Assembly: GCA_003538135.1 (NCBI GenBank)
Contig: DPOR01000013.1
Location: 489,927 to 553,926, forward strand
Source: Oscillospiraceae bacterium
GTDB lineage: Bacteria > Bacillota > Clostridia > Oscillospirales > Acutalibacteraceae
DNA: 64,000 nt
Direction: 5' to 3'
Part shown: piece after piece, positions 33,222 to 42,023 of the stretch
Numbering within the stretch: position 1 is the first letter of the stretch
Layout of the letters: each line of letters starts with the position of its first letter
Position numbers and translations under genes: made by a program
The notes under the pieces: model-generated
Told to the model about the DNA's origin: nothing
Database searches by the model: none
What the model saw: the letters and a program-made list of their open reading frames with translations, nothing else

Positions 33222-35255
33222 TTATTTTTTCTCTATGATTCCGCGGCGGTTCTCCTTGAAATCGTTCATTATTTCGTCGAGCTTCTCAAGCATCTCGTCG
33301 GCAATTGTCGGATATGCCGGGGTGCGGTTGTAGTTCTCGCCCGCATCGTCGGTCAGGATATGCAGCCAATTCTTGCGGAACTTATCAAAGAACGCAGAGT
33401 TGTCGTTCTGTATATTCTTGAAATACTTGAACACGACATACTCGTTGTTGTTGAGAATATCAAAATCATAGTCCTTATACTCATCGCGCGCGAGGATATC
33501 GGCAGTCGGTATAGCGTACTGGATAGCCTTGAGCTTTTCGCGCTTCATGTGGAGTATCGGGGTGTCGGCGGTATGTATGACCTTGTTCTGCGTGAACACA
33601 GGAACCATCGAAACGCCGTCTATTACGCGATCCGCGGGAAGATAGTTCTTCTGCGTTCCGCCGTTTCCGGTGACGCCGCACATCTCTATGAGCGTCGGGA
33701 ACAGATCAACGAGCGTAGCGGACTCGTCATAGGTCGAGCCTGCCTTGAACAGACCGCCGTTGTTGCCCCAGCGGATCATAAACGGAACCTTCTGACCGCC
33801 CTCATAAGCGAGATATTTGCCTCCGCGGAGGTCGCCCGTGGAGCCCTGAAGCGCGGGGCCGTTGTCGCTGGTGAACACGATTATCGTGTCGTCCATAACG
33901 CCGAGCTCTTCAAGAGTATCAAAGAGCTTGCCGAGATAATAGTCGAACTCTGTAACGCAGTCGACATAAGTGCCCATGCCGGACTTGCCCTTGAACTCGT
34001 CGCCGACGAATACGGGCGCGTGCGGCCACGGAGTTGCATAGAACGCGAAGAAAGGCTCGTCACCCTGCTTGACCTGATCGGTTATCCAATCGTTCATTTC
34101 CTCGTATATCCACTTTGTGGCGTTACCCTGGTCCTTGAGCTCGTCTGTGCCGCGGGCTATCTCATACTCTCCGTTCTCCTCCCTGACGTGATAGAACGGA
34201 TTCATATCGTTGACATAGTGGCTGCCGTAGAAATAATCGAAGCCCTGATTTGTGGGCAGATACTCGCCGTAGTCGCCGAGATGCCACTTGCCGAAGCAGC
34301 CGGTGGCATAGCCCGCTCCCTTGAGAGCCTCGGCTATGGTTATCTCGTCGCCGAGCATACCGTCGGCATTGCCGCCCATCTCGATGGAGTTGAATATACG
34401 GGTCGAGGCGAAGGGCGAGAAGGTGTCAACGGTCGGATATATAACATTATCCGCATATCCGCGATAGGGATAGCGACCCGTGAGCGCGGCAAAACGCGCG
34501 GGGGAGCAGACGGAATAGCTCGAATAGAAGTTGGTGAACTGCGCGCCTTCATTGCCGATGCGGTCGATATTCGGGGTATCGTATATCGCGCCGTTGGCGG
34601 AGACGTCGCCGTAGCCGAGGTCATCCATGAGGACGAACAGGACGTTGGGTGCGTTTTTCTTCGTCTTGTTTTTGTCGATACCCTTGAGGTAATCGTCCTG
34701 ACCCTCCCACATACGCTGGGCGTTGGGCTTCGAGCGCAGGTTCATGGTGAGCACGAAGGCTATGGTAGTGAACACAAGCAACACGCTGAGAATGCGGGAC
34801 ATAACCTTCTGAAGTGTGACCTTTTTATCGATTTTCACAACGCAGAGAATAACGCCGACAATAACGGCTATGCTCGGCAGGGCAAGCAGTAGATTACCGA
34901 GCAGGCGGGTAAAGAAGTTGCCCTCGCCCGTGAGCAGCGGATGCTCGGCACTCGAGAAGCCGGCGAGACCGGACGTGAATGCGCCGAAGCCCGCATCCGC
35001 GCCGAACGCTATGTAATAAGTGATAATGCCGAAAAGCGCGGCACAGTAGCCGACGACGAAGCCGAGATAAAGCCTGCGCTTAAAGAACATACCGATAACT
35101 ATCAGCGCGGAGACGATGCAGCAATATGCCACGCAGACGACCGCAGTCATATTGAGCCTTGTTATCCACATCGCGAGCATGAGGGCCGCACCGATAACCG
35201 CAATAATTATCGGAAACACTTTCTTTCCCGAATCGAATTCTATCTTTTTTTTCAA
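33222..35255 (-). CDS. Membrane-bound sulfatase
   Basis: A 677-residue protein. About five to six membrane helices occupy the first 170 residues; a type I sulfatase domain follows: NVLFVLMDDLGYGDVSANG (metal Asp pair), formylglycine motif SVCSPARFAALTGRYPYR with Cys near residue 250, FGKWHLGD, PWPHAPVF and FTSDNGPA. The CSPAR motif needs conversion by the maturase encoded next. Membrane helices suggest action on sulfated glycans or lipids at the cell surface. The start is TTG 35255: GGAGG lies 7 bases upstream, while a nearby ATG out of frame hits a stop after two codons. Confidence 0.92.
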   Translation of the reverse strand: MKKKIEFDSGKKVFPIIIAVIGAALMLAMWITRLNMTAVVCVAYCCIVSALIVIGMFFKRRLYLGFVVGYCAALFGIITYYIAFGADAGFGAFTSGLAGFSSAEHPLLTGEGNFFTRLLGNLLLALPSIAVIVGVILCVVKIDKKVTLQKVMSRILSVLLVFTTIAFVLTMNLRSKPNAQRMWEGQDDYLKGIDKNKTKKNAPNVLFVLMDDLGYGDVSANGAIYDTPNIDRIGNEGAQFTNFYSSYSVCSPARFAALTGRYPYRGYADNVIYPTVDTFSPFASTRIFNSIEMGGNADGMLGDEITIAEALKGAGYATGCFGKWHLGDYGEYLPTNQGFDYFYGSHYVNDMNPFYHVREENGEYEIARGTDELKDQGNATKWIYEEMNDWITDQVKQGDEPFFAFYATPWPHAPVFVGDEFKGKSGMGTYVDCVTEFDYYLGKLFDTLEELGVMDDTIIVFTSDNGPALQGSTGDLRGGKYLAYEGGQKVPFMIRWGNNGGLFKAGSTYDESATLVDLFPTLIEMCGVTGNGGTQKNYLPADRVIDGVSMVPVFTQNKVIHTADTPILHMKREKLKAIQYAIPTADILARDEYKDYDFDILNNNEYVVFKYFKNIQNDNSAFFDKFRKNWLHILTDDAGENYNRTPAYPTIADEMLEKLDEIMNDFKENRRGIIEKK

Positions 35256-35291
35256 TTCATGACCTCCTTGGGGTAGTATTAAGTAATATGA

Positions 35292-35320
35292 AGTATACCA
35301 CCAAACAGAAGTTTTGTCAT
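35292..35320 (-). promoter_or_regulatory. Promoter of the sulfatase-maturase operon
   Basis: Minus strand ATGACA (35320-35315), 17 bp, TATACT (35297-35292), about 37 bp before the TTG start. Confidence 0.65.
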
Positions 35321-35332
35321 CCTTTTTAAGAC

Positions 35333-35361
35333 AAAAAGCCGTAATGAAAAATTCATACGGC
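35333..35361 (-). terminator. Terminator of sigG
   Basis: Stem GCCGT-A-TGAA / TTCAT-ACGGC with one bulge, followed on the minus strand by TTTTTGTC. Confidence 0.75.
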
Positions 35362-35367
35362 ATATGC

Positions 35368-36144
35368 TCACGCTCTGTTATTCCTTTTTATCGCTTCGAT
35401 AGCTCCTTTTTCGAGCCGCGATACCTGCGCCTGAGAGATACCTATCTCCCCCGCCACCTCCGTCTGGGTCTTGCCCTTTAAAAAGCGGAGATAGAGTATC
35501 TTTTTCTCCCGCTCCGGCAGATTTTCGACCGACTCGCGAAAGATTATCTCGTCGAGCCAGCTCCCGTCGTCGCCGTTGTCGCCGAGCTGATCCATAACAT
35601 ATATGGTATCGCCGCCGTCCGAGAACACAGGCTCATAGAGCGACACCGGCTCTACTATCGCCTCCAGAGCCAGAACTATATCCTCTTTTTTCATGTTCAT
35701 CGCTTTAGCTATCTCTTCGATTGTGGGATCGCGCCCGAGCTTCACCACGAGCTTTTCTTTCTCCTGCATCGCGTGGTAGGCTACGTCTCTTATCGAGCGG
35801 CTGACGCGCAGGGAGTTATTGTCACGGAGATAGCGGCGTATCTCGCCTATTATCATGGGCACGGCGTAGGTCGAAAAGCGGACGTTTTGATTTATATCGA
35901 AGTTGTCAATAGCCTTTATAAGCCCTATGCACCCGACCTGAAAGAGGTCGTCGGGGTTCTCTCCCCTGTTTGTAAAGCGCTGAACGACGCTCAGAACAAG
36001 GCGCAGATTTCCGTTTATAAGCTCGTCCCGCGCAGACCTGTCCCCCGAGTGCATACGGCGCAGAAGCTCCGTCTTTTCTTTCTCTTTGAGCACTTTTAAT
36101 TTTGATGTGTTCACTCCGCAAATCTCTACTCTGTTATACTGCAT
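35368..36144 (-). CDS. sigG: Forespore sigma factor SigG
   Basis: A 258-residue sigma-70 family protein. The N-terminus MQYNRVEICGVNTSKLKVL is the diagnostic SigG start; region 2 reads NLRLVLSVVQRF...DDLFQVGCIGLIKAIDNFD...FSTYAVPMIIGEIRRYLRD, and region 4 has the GKTQTEVAGEIGISQAQVSRLEK helix-turn-helix. It directs late forespore transcription and shows that the organism sporulates. GGAGG lies 7 bases before ATG 36144; the frame extends upstream without family similarity. Confidence 0.95.
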   Translation of the reverse strand: MQYNRVEICGVNTSKLKVLKEKEKTELLRRMHSGDRSARDELINGNLRLVLSVVQRFTNRGENPDDLFQVGCIGLIKAIDNFDINQNVRFSTYAVPMIIGEIRRYLRDNNSLRVSRSIRDVAYHAMQEKEKLVVKLGRDPTIEEIAKAMNMKKEDIVLALEAIVEPVSLYEPVFSDGGDTIYVMDQLGDNGDDGSWLDEIIFRESVENLPEREKKILYLRFLKGKTQTEVAGEIGISQAQVSRLEKGAIEAIKRNNRA

Positions 36145-36300
36145 TCCGCCGCCTCCCGCTTTGCTCGCACTATAAAAAATTATTCCCATATAGCGCGCTC
36201 TTAATACCGTCGAAAAAAATTTTAAACGGAGATTGACAGGGCGGCTGCGGGCGTGTTACCATTTATTCGGAATAAAAAAACAGATGAAGGAGGCTGCGAT

Positions 36301-37095
36301 ATGCTGCTCGGAACCTGCGTCGGGTTTGACAGGCTCGAATCCGCCGCAAAGCTCGGATACGACTACCTTGAGAGCAACTTAGGGCACATAAAAGCTCTCG
36401 GCCTGCGGGAGCTCACGGAGACAAGGGCTCTGCTTGACGGCTGCGGCGCAAAGCTTGAGGCGGCGAACTGCTTTTTTCCCGGAGAAATACACCTCGCCGG
36501 AGAGGACGCGGACATTGAAATTATAAGAGACTACACGCGCCGCGCCTTTGACAACGCCGCGTTTCTCGGAGTTAAAACCTGCGTGCTCGGCAGCGGCCGC
36601 TCGCGCAGCGTGCCTGACGGATTCGACAGAGAAAAAGGGCTCGAACAGCTTTATTCGGCTTTGCGCGTCATAGACGGCGAAGCGCGGGAGTGCGGGATAA
36701 GAGTTGCGATAGAGCCGCTGAACAGGCTCGAAACGAATGTGTTTACGACCGTGCGCGAGAGCACAGACATCTGCCGCAAGCTCGGGCTAAAGAGCGTATT
36801 TGTCCTCGCCGATATATATCACATGGTCATGGAAAACGAGGACTTCGGTGCGCTCGGATATGCGGGAGAAAAGCTGATACATATACACTTCTCGAACCCT
36901 ACGGCGAGGGACACGGAGAGCGGCAAGTCGAAGCGAGTATACCCAGCCGAGGGTGACGGCTACGACTATACGCCGTTTGTCAGCGTCGTAAAGAATGCGG
37001 GATATGACGGAAGAATAAGCATTGAGGCCGGCTGCACGGACTTCGAAAAGGAAGCGGCGGCGGGGCTTAAAATGACGAGGAAGCTTTTTGGGTGA
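36301..37095 (+). CDS. Sugar phosphate isomerase/epimerase family TIM barrel
   Basis: A 264-residue protein of the xylose-isomerase-like AP_endonuc_2 family. Metal-ligand regions: RVAIEPLNRLETNVFTTV (Glu), FVLADIYHMVMENE (Asp, His), IHIHFSNPTARD (His) and RISIEAG (Glu), the arrangement of tagatose 3-epimerase-type enzymes. Substrate unknown. AAGGAGG lies 7 bases before ATG 36301, and TTGACA sits at 36233 with a weak -10. Its stop overlaps or abuts the large glycosidase-like gene, so the two are one operon. Confidence 0.85.
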   Translation: MLLGTCVGFDRLESAAKLGYDYLESNLGHIKALGLRELTETRALLDGCGAKLEAANCFFPGEIHLAGEDADIEIIRDYTRRAFDNAAFLGVKTCVLGSGRSRSVPDGFDREKGLEQLYSALRVIDGEARECGIRVAIEPLNRLETNVFTTVRESTDICRKLGLKSVFVLADIYHMVMENEDFGALGYAGEKLIHIHFSNPTARDTESGKSKRVYPAEGDGYDYTPFVSVVKNAGYDGRISIEAGCTDFEKEAAAGLKMTRKLFG

Positions 37096-37100
37096 GCAAA

Positions 37101-39329
37101 ATGAGATATGAATACAGCGCTCTTAATATTTTCGCGCGGGACGGCGCCGCGCTCAAGGCGACCGAAATCCTGCGCGGCGAAATAGAATCAAGAACGGGCA
37201 AACTCCCCGAAATAACAGGCTCCGACAGGGCTGATATCTCTTTTATCGCCGACCCCGACGGGCTCAGAGACGGATACGAAATAGAGCAGGACGGAAAGCG
37301 CCTTGTCTTTAAGGCACAGGGCATACGCGGGCTGATTTTTGCCGCAGGTATGTTTCTGCGCAAAATCGAAGTCTCGGGCGAAAAAATCACGCTCATACAG
37401 GATATCGGCGGCAGATATGAGCCCGACAAGCGCATAAGAGGTCATCAGCTCGGCTACCGCACAACGCCCAACAGCTACGACGCATGGGATATCGAGGACT
37501 ACCGCAGATATTATCTCGACCTGATGTTCTTCGGCTGCAACACTGTTGAGCACATTCCCTCTAACGGGCTTGACGCGAAGAAAAACAGGCTGATGAAATA
37601 CGATCCGCAGGACTTTCTCGTTGAGGCGTCAAGGATAGCGGACGAATACGGCCTCGATGTGTCGCTCTGGTATCCCAACGACCGCGAGAGCCTTGAGGAC
37701 GCCGAGAAACGGCGCAGATGCGTCTTTGAGCGCACGCCGAGGATAGACATTATGTTCCCGCCCGGAGGCGATCCCGGAGACTATAAGGCGGACGAGTTTA
37801 TACGCCGCTGCCGCGAGTTTTCGCGCCTGCTCAAGGAGTATCACCCGAACGCCGAGATGTGGCCGTCCGCGCAGCAGCCGCACTCTATACCCGACTGGGG
37901 CGAGAGGCTCATGGATGAGCTCGAAAAGCTGCCAGACGGGATAGACGGCATTATAACAGGCCCGAACCACGCCTTTGAAATGGATGAACTCAGGCGCAGG
38001 CTGCCCGCAAAATATCCTATAAGATTCTATCCTGATATCACGCACAACGTGCGCTGCGAATATCCCGTTCACTTCGACCGCGACGACTGGCACTATGCGC
38101 TGGCGTCGGGGCTCAGCCGCGAATGCACGAATCCCCGACCCTGCGAATACAGGGAGATTCACCGCCTCACACGCAGATATGTCATAGGCAGCGTGTCATA
38201 TTCCGAGGGCATAACGGACGATGTGAACAAGTGCGTCTGGAGCGACATGGACTTTTTCCCCGATACAGACGTGCGCGACTCGCTTGAGGATTACTCGCGC
38301 CTGTATTTCCCCTCCCTGCCCGCCGACGAGGTTGCGGACAGGATACTCGGGCTTGAGCTAAACTGGCAGACAGACCCGGCGGAGAATCCCGGAATCGACG
38401 ACAATCTCAAGGGCTGGGAGTCGTTGGCCGAAAGATATCCGAGTGCTTTGAAGCTTTGGCGGTTTAATCAATGCCTGTTCCGCGCAAAATGCGACGCATA
38501 TCTTCGGCACAGGCGCATAATCGAGCTGAAAGCAATAAAGCAGGCAAGGCGCGAAATTCTCTCGGGCAAGCTTGAGAGCGCAAGGGAGATACTGCAAAAC
38601 ACCGAGGACGGGCGCAAAAAAACGCTGCGTGCGGACATAGAGCACATAGCCGGCGAGCTTTTTGAGCAGATCGGCCTGCAGACGGATGTTGAGCGCTACT
38701 GCGCCGACAGCTGGGAACGAGGTGCGGTGCTCGAGACCATCGACCTGCCGAATACCGACCGCGCGTGGCTGCTGGGGAGACTGAAAAAAGCCGAAGAAAT
38801 GCCCGAAAACGAGGCGAAAGAATATATGCTTCGCAGCGTAAAGCGCAACGAGGTCGAGAGCGACGAGTATTATTACTCTGTCGCGGAGCACGGTCTCGGG
38901 GTTCTCGGCTGCAGGCAGGAAGCGGGACCAGAGGGCATATACATGAACTTCCAGGGCGACCGCCCAGACGTCAACAACGGAAGTCTCCCGACCTGCCTTT
39001 TTAAAGTTTTCGACAACCGGTCGTTCAGATGTAAATTGGGCGGTTTCCGCTATGATACCGACTACGAGCTCAAAGTCACCTACCGACAGAAAAAGGACGA
39101 GAGCATCAACGACCTGACGGTAAAGGCGAACGGAACGACTGTATACAAAGGCGGTCAGTTCGGCGCGGAGGACGAGGAGTATAACCGCGAAATGCTGCCC
39201 GACGGCTTTATTTGCGCGGTATACCGGCTGCCGAAAAGCGTGTTCGTCAACGGATGCGTTGAAATCGAGATATTCGAGGAGCGCGCGGGAGTTATGATAA
39301 GCGAATTCAGAATAGTCAAGAAAAAATAA
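37101..39329 (+). CDS. Large glycoside-hydrolase-like protein, family not recognised
   Basis: A 742-residue cytoplasmic protein. An N-terminal domain (about 1-105) looks like the GH20/GH67-type alpha+beta domain that precedes glycosidase barrels (KATEILRGEIESRTGKLPEI, GIRGLIFAAGMFLRKI). It is followed by a barrel-like region starting IRGHQLGYRTTPNSYDAWD and FFGCNTVEHIP, with acidic motifs, then a helical part and a beta-rich end resembling a carbohydrate-binding module. I cannot name the family or catalytic residues. ATG 37101 follows GGGTGA; GTG 37092 overlapping the upstream stop is an alternative. The epimerase-like partner suggests it releases an unusual sugar. Confidence 0.65.
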   Translation: MRYEYSALNIFARDGAALKATEILRGEIESRTGKLPEITGSDRADISFIADPDGLRDGYEIEQDGKRLVFKAQGIRGLIFAAGMFLRKIEVSGEKITLIQDIGGRYEPDKRIRGHQLGYRTTPNSYDAWDIEDYRRYYLDLMFFGCNTVEHIPSNGLDAKKNRLMKYDPQDFLVEASRIADEYGLDVSLWYPNDRESLEDAEKRRRCVFERTPRIDIMFPPGGDPGDYKADEFIRRCREFSRLLKEYHPNAEMWPSAQQPHSIPDWGERLMDELEKLPDGIDGIITGPNHAFEMDELRRRLPAKYPIRFYPDITHNVRCEYPVHFDRDDWHYALASGLSRECTNPRPCEYREIHRLTRRYVIGSVSYSEGITDDVNKCVWSDMDFFPDTDVRDSLEDYSRLYFPSLPADEVADRILGLELNWQTDPAENPGIDDNLKGWESLAERYPSALKLWRFNQCLFRAKCDAYLRHRRIIELKAIKQARREILSGKLESAREILQNTEDGRKKTLRADIEHIAGELFEQIGLQTDVERYCADSWERGAVLETIDLPNTDRAWLLGRLKKAEEMPENEAKEYMLRSVKRNEVESDEYYYSVAEHGLGVLGCRQEAGPEGIYMNFQGDRPDVNNGSLPTCLFKVFDNRSFRCKLGGFRYDTDYELKVTYRQKKDESINDLTVKANGTTVYKGGQFGAEDEEYNREMLPDGFICAVYRLPKSVFVNGCVEIEIFEERAGVMISEFRIVKKK

Positions 39330-39333
39330 ATTT

Positions 39334-39365
39334 ATGCACTGCGACTCACCGCAGTGCATATTTTT
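39334..39365 (+). terminator. Terminator of the epimerase/glycosidase operon
   Basis: Ten-base stem ATGCACTGCG / CGCAGTGCAT, six-base loop, ATTTTT tail. Confidence 0.85.
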
Positions 39366-39379
39366 ACGGCTTCGACGGA

Positions 39380-39408
39380 TTGAATTGCAGAAGTAAATAT
39401 GTTAATAT
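39380..39408 (+). promoter_or_regulatory. Promoter of the MATE gene
   Basis: TTGAAT (39380-39385), 17 bp, TAATAT (39403-39408), 28 bp before the ATG. Confidence 0.6.
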
Positions 39409-39436
39409 ATATTCGTATAACAAACGGAGGTCTCAA

Positions 39437-40828
39437 ATGGAAGCTGTTGCAACTCCCCGCGCTGAAAAACCGCTTTTCAGCAACAAAGCACTCAAAAAAC
39501 TGATATTCCCGCTTGTCATCGAGCAGTTTCTCGCCATATCCGTCGGCTTCTGCGACACGGTTATGATATCCGGTCTCGGCGACGAGGCTATTTCGGGCGT
39601 TTCGCTCGTTGACATGATAATGACGCTGATGATAAACGTCTTTGCCGCGCTCGCTACGGGCGGCGCAGTCGTTGCGGCGCAGTTCATCGGCGCAAAAAGA
39701 GCGAAGGACGCGCGCAACAGCGCATCTCAGCTGATATTTATCGCGTTTATAATCTCGATTGTACTCATGGCACTGACCCTTGTTTTCAAGGCTCAGCTGC
39801 TCAGGCTCTTTTTCAGCACGCTTGAAGAGGGCGTTATGCAGTCCGCATTGACATATTTCTGGATATCCGCGCTGTCGTTCCCGTTCCTCGCTATATATAA
39901 CTGCTGCGCGGCGCTTTTCCGCGCCATGGGCAACTCGAAAATATCGATGTTAGCCTCGCTCATCACCACAATTATGAACATAATCGGCAACGCCATTCTC
40001 ATATACGGAGTCAAATGGGGCGTTGCGGGCGCGGCGGCATCCTCGACTATTTCGCGTTTTGCGGCGATGCTCCTCCTGCTCATCCTCCTGCACAAGAGAG
40101 ATCATCCGATTTATATCTCGATTAAGGATAAATTCAGGCCGAATTTCGGGCTTATAAAAAAGATACTCTCTATAGGAATACCCAGCAGCATCGAGAGCAG
40201 CCTGTTTCACCTCGGGCGCATACTTGTCGTCAGCATTATAACCTCGTTCGGAACGGTTCAGATAGCGGCTAACGCAGTCGCAAATAATCTCGACGGAATC
40301 GGCTGCATACCCGGTCAGGCGATGGGGCTTGCGGTGATAACGGTCATAGGCCAGTGCGTCGGTCTCGGCAGCGAAGAGCAGATAAGACTGCACACGAAAA
40401 AGCTGATGAAGCTCACCTACCTTATGTCGGCGATATGGAACGCGATAATCCTCGCGACTCTCCCGCTGACGCTCAGGATGTACAATATCTCGCCCGACGC
40501 ATATTCGCTCGCGCTCAAGCTCATCATCATTCACAACGGCTGTGCCATTTTCATCTGGCCCGCTTCGTTCACCATGCCGAATGTCCTGAAGGCTGCGAAC
40601 GATGTCAAGTTCACTATGTGCATCGCGCTGTTTTCGATGTTCACGTTCCGACTGTTTTTAAGCTACATAATCGGTCTCAGGCTCGGAATGGGTGCTATCG
40701 GCGTTTGGTTGGCGATGATAGTCGACTGGGTGTTCCGCGCAGTTGCGTTCTGCCTGCGCTACAGGGGCAAGCGCTGGCTGAGCTACAGCATCTACAAAAA
40801 AGACAAGAAACCGGCAAAAGCAGAATAA
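39437..40828 (+). CDS. MATE-family efflux transporter
   Basis: A 463-residue inner membrane protein with about 12 helices in two homologous halves. MATE features include IFPLVIEQFLAISVGFCDTVMIS, GGAVVAAQFIGAKRAKDA, FFSTLEEGVMQSALTYFWI and the second-half GIPSSIESSLFHLGRI with AANAVANNLDG. It probably exports cationic compounds with Na+ or H+ exchange. ATG 39437 follows GGAGG at 7 bases; the earlier in-frame ATG at 39380 lies inside the promoter. Monocistronic. Confidence 0.92.
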   Translation: MEAVATPRAEKPLFSNKALKKLIFPLVIEQFLAISVGFCDTVMISGLGDEAISGVSLVDMIMTLMINVFAALATGGAVVAAQFIGAKRAKDARNSASQLIFIAFIISIVLMALTLVFKAQLLRLFFSTLEEGVMQSALTYFWISALSFPFLAIYNCCAALFRAMGNSKISMLASLITTIMNIIGNAILIYGVKWGVAGAAASSTISRFAAMLLLLILLHKRDHPIYISIKDKFRPNFGLIKKILSIGIPSSIESSLFHLGRILVVSIITSFGTVQIAANAVANNLDGIGCIPGQAMGLAVITVIGQCVGLGSEEQIRLHTKKLMKLTYLMSAIWNAIILATLPLTLRMYNISPDAYSLALKLIIIHNGCAIFIWPASFTMPNVLKAANDVKFTMCIALFSMFTFRLFLSYIIGLRLGMGAIGVWLAMIVDWVFRAVAFCLRYRGKRWLSYSIYKKDKKPAKAE

Positions 40829-40832
40829 ATTT

Positions 40833-40861
40833 GACCCCGCAGTTGTGTTTACTGCGGGGTC
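40833..40861 (+). terminator. Hairpin after the MATE gene
   Basis: Ten-base perfect stem GACCCCGCAG / CTGCGGGGTC with a nine-base loop; the T-run is poor. A second hairpin at 40885 may finish the job on the plus strand. Confidence 0.6.
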
Positions 40862-40878
40862 GGATTATATCACGGCAT

Positions 40879-40906
40879 AAAAACGAGGCAGTCTTTCGAC
40901 TGCCTC
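40879..40906 (-). terminator. Terminator of rpsB-tsf
   Basis: Stem GAGGCAGT / ACTGCCTC with a six-base loop, followed on the minus strand by CGTTTTTA. Confidence 0.8.
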
Positions 40907-40919
40907 ACTTTTCATTTAA

Positions 40920-42023
40920 TTATTTGTTGCCGGTCATCTTTGCGATTTCTTCGGCGTAGTTCTCTTCTTTCTTCTCGATACCCTCGCCCTTTGCGTAGCG
41001 GATGAAGCCGGTAGCCTTTATCGAAGCGCCGAGCTTCTTAGCAACATCTGCAATGTAGCCTGCGACATCGCCGTCATAGAGATCCGAACGAACGAATGCC
41101 TGCTCAAGAAGGCAAACTTCCTTGAGCTGCTTCTTCATACGGCCGTCGACTGCACCTGCAAAGATCTTGTTTGCAACGATATCAGCCTTGCTTGCCATTG
41201 CAAGCTCGACAAGAGTCTCAACTGCCTTATCGGAAAGGAAGTTGAAGAGGAACTTGTTGTTCTTCTGCTCCTCATAAGCTGCAAGATCCTCATCGCTGAA
41301 GAGCTTATCGTTGACAGCCTTATCGAAGAGATTCTTAAGAATCGGCTTCGGAAGAGACTCGGGCTTGTTGAGCGAGCTGTCGATAGTGATCGACTTCATC
41401 TTTGCAAGCTCATCGTCGGAGATGCAATCCTTGCTGAGATACTCGGGGCTCATAGCTGCAATCTGCATTGCAACGTTTCTGCCCATCTCCTTAAACTCTG
41501 CCTTATCGGCAGCGTCTGTATCAAAGCTGACAAGAACGCCTACCGAGCCGCCGCCGTGGATATAGGAAGCAACAGTGCCCTCAACTCTTACAAAGCGGCG
41601 AACCTTCATGTTCTCACGGATTACGAGGAAGAGCTCCTGAACAGCGTCGGAGACAGTCTCATCGCTGCCCGAAAGGGTCATAGCAAGGAGAGCGTCAACA
41701 TCTGCCGGATTCTTTTCCGCAACAGTGACAGCAATCTTATTTGCAAGCTCAACAAACTTCTCGTTCTTTGCAACGAAGTCTGTCTCGCAGTTGACTTCTA
41801 CCATAGAAGCAACCTTATTTGCCTCATCATAATATGCAACAACAACGCCCTCGGCGGCAACGCGGCCTGCCTTCTTGGCGGCGGAAGCAAGACCCTTCTC
41901 ACGAAGAACATCAACGGCCTTGTCCATATCGCCGTCGGTCTCTGTGAGAGCCTTCTTGCAGTCCATCATACCTGCTCCGGTCTTTTCGCGGAGAGCCTGT
42001 ACGTCTTTAGCAGTGAAGTTCAT
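40920..42023 (-). CDS. tsf: Translation elongation factor Ts
   Basis: Nucleotide exchange factor for EF-Tu. The N-terminal UBA part (VQALREKTGAGMMDCKKAL) and the core signature VNCETDFVAKNEKF are clear. At 367 residues it is longer than the usual ~290-300. The extra length lies in the second half, where SLNKPESLPKPILKNLFDKA to EEQKNNKFLFNFL expands the dimerisation region before VCLLEQAFVRSD. The ATG overlaps the rpsB stop (TAATG). Confidence 0.95.
   Translation of the reverse strand: MNFTAKDVQALREKTGAGMMDCKKALTETDGDMDKAVDVLREKGLASAAKKAGRVAAEGVVVAYYDEANKVASMVEVNCETDFVAKNEKFVELANKIAVTVAEKNPADVDALLAMTLSGSDETVSDAVQELFLVIRENMKVRRFVRVEGTVASYIHGGGSVGVLVSFDTDAADKAEFKEMGRNVAMQIAAMSPEYLSKDCISDDELAKMKSITIDSSLNKPESLPKPILKNLFDKAVNDKLFSDEDLAAYEEQKNNKFLFNFLSDKAVETLVELAMASKADIVANKIFAGAVDGRMKKQLKEVCLLEQAFVRSDLYDGDVAGYIADVAKKLGASIKATGFIRYAKGEGIEKKEENYAEEIAKMTGNK

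Noticed and set aside
33111..34892. Plus-strand open frame of 593 codons
   Set aside because: Lies opposite the sulfatase gene; Ala/Arg/Val-rich low-complexity translation is typical of a complementary-strand shadow in G/C-rich coding DNA.
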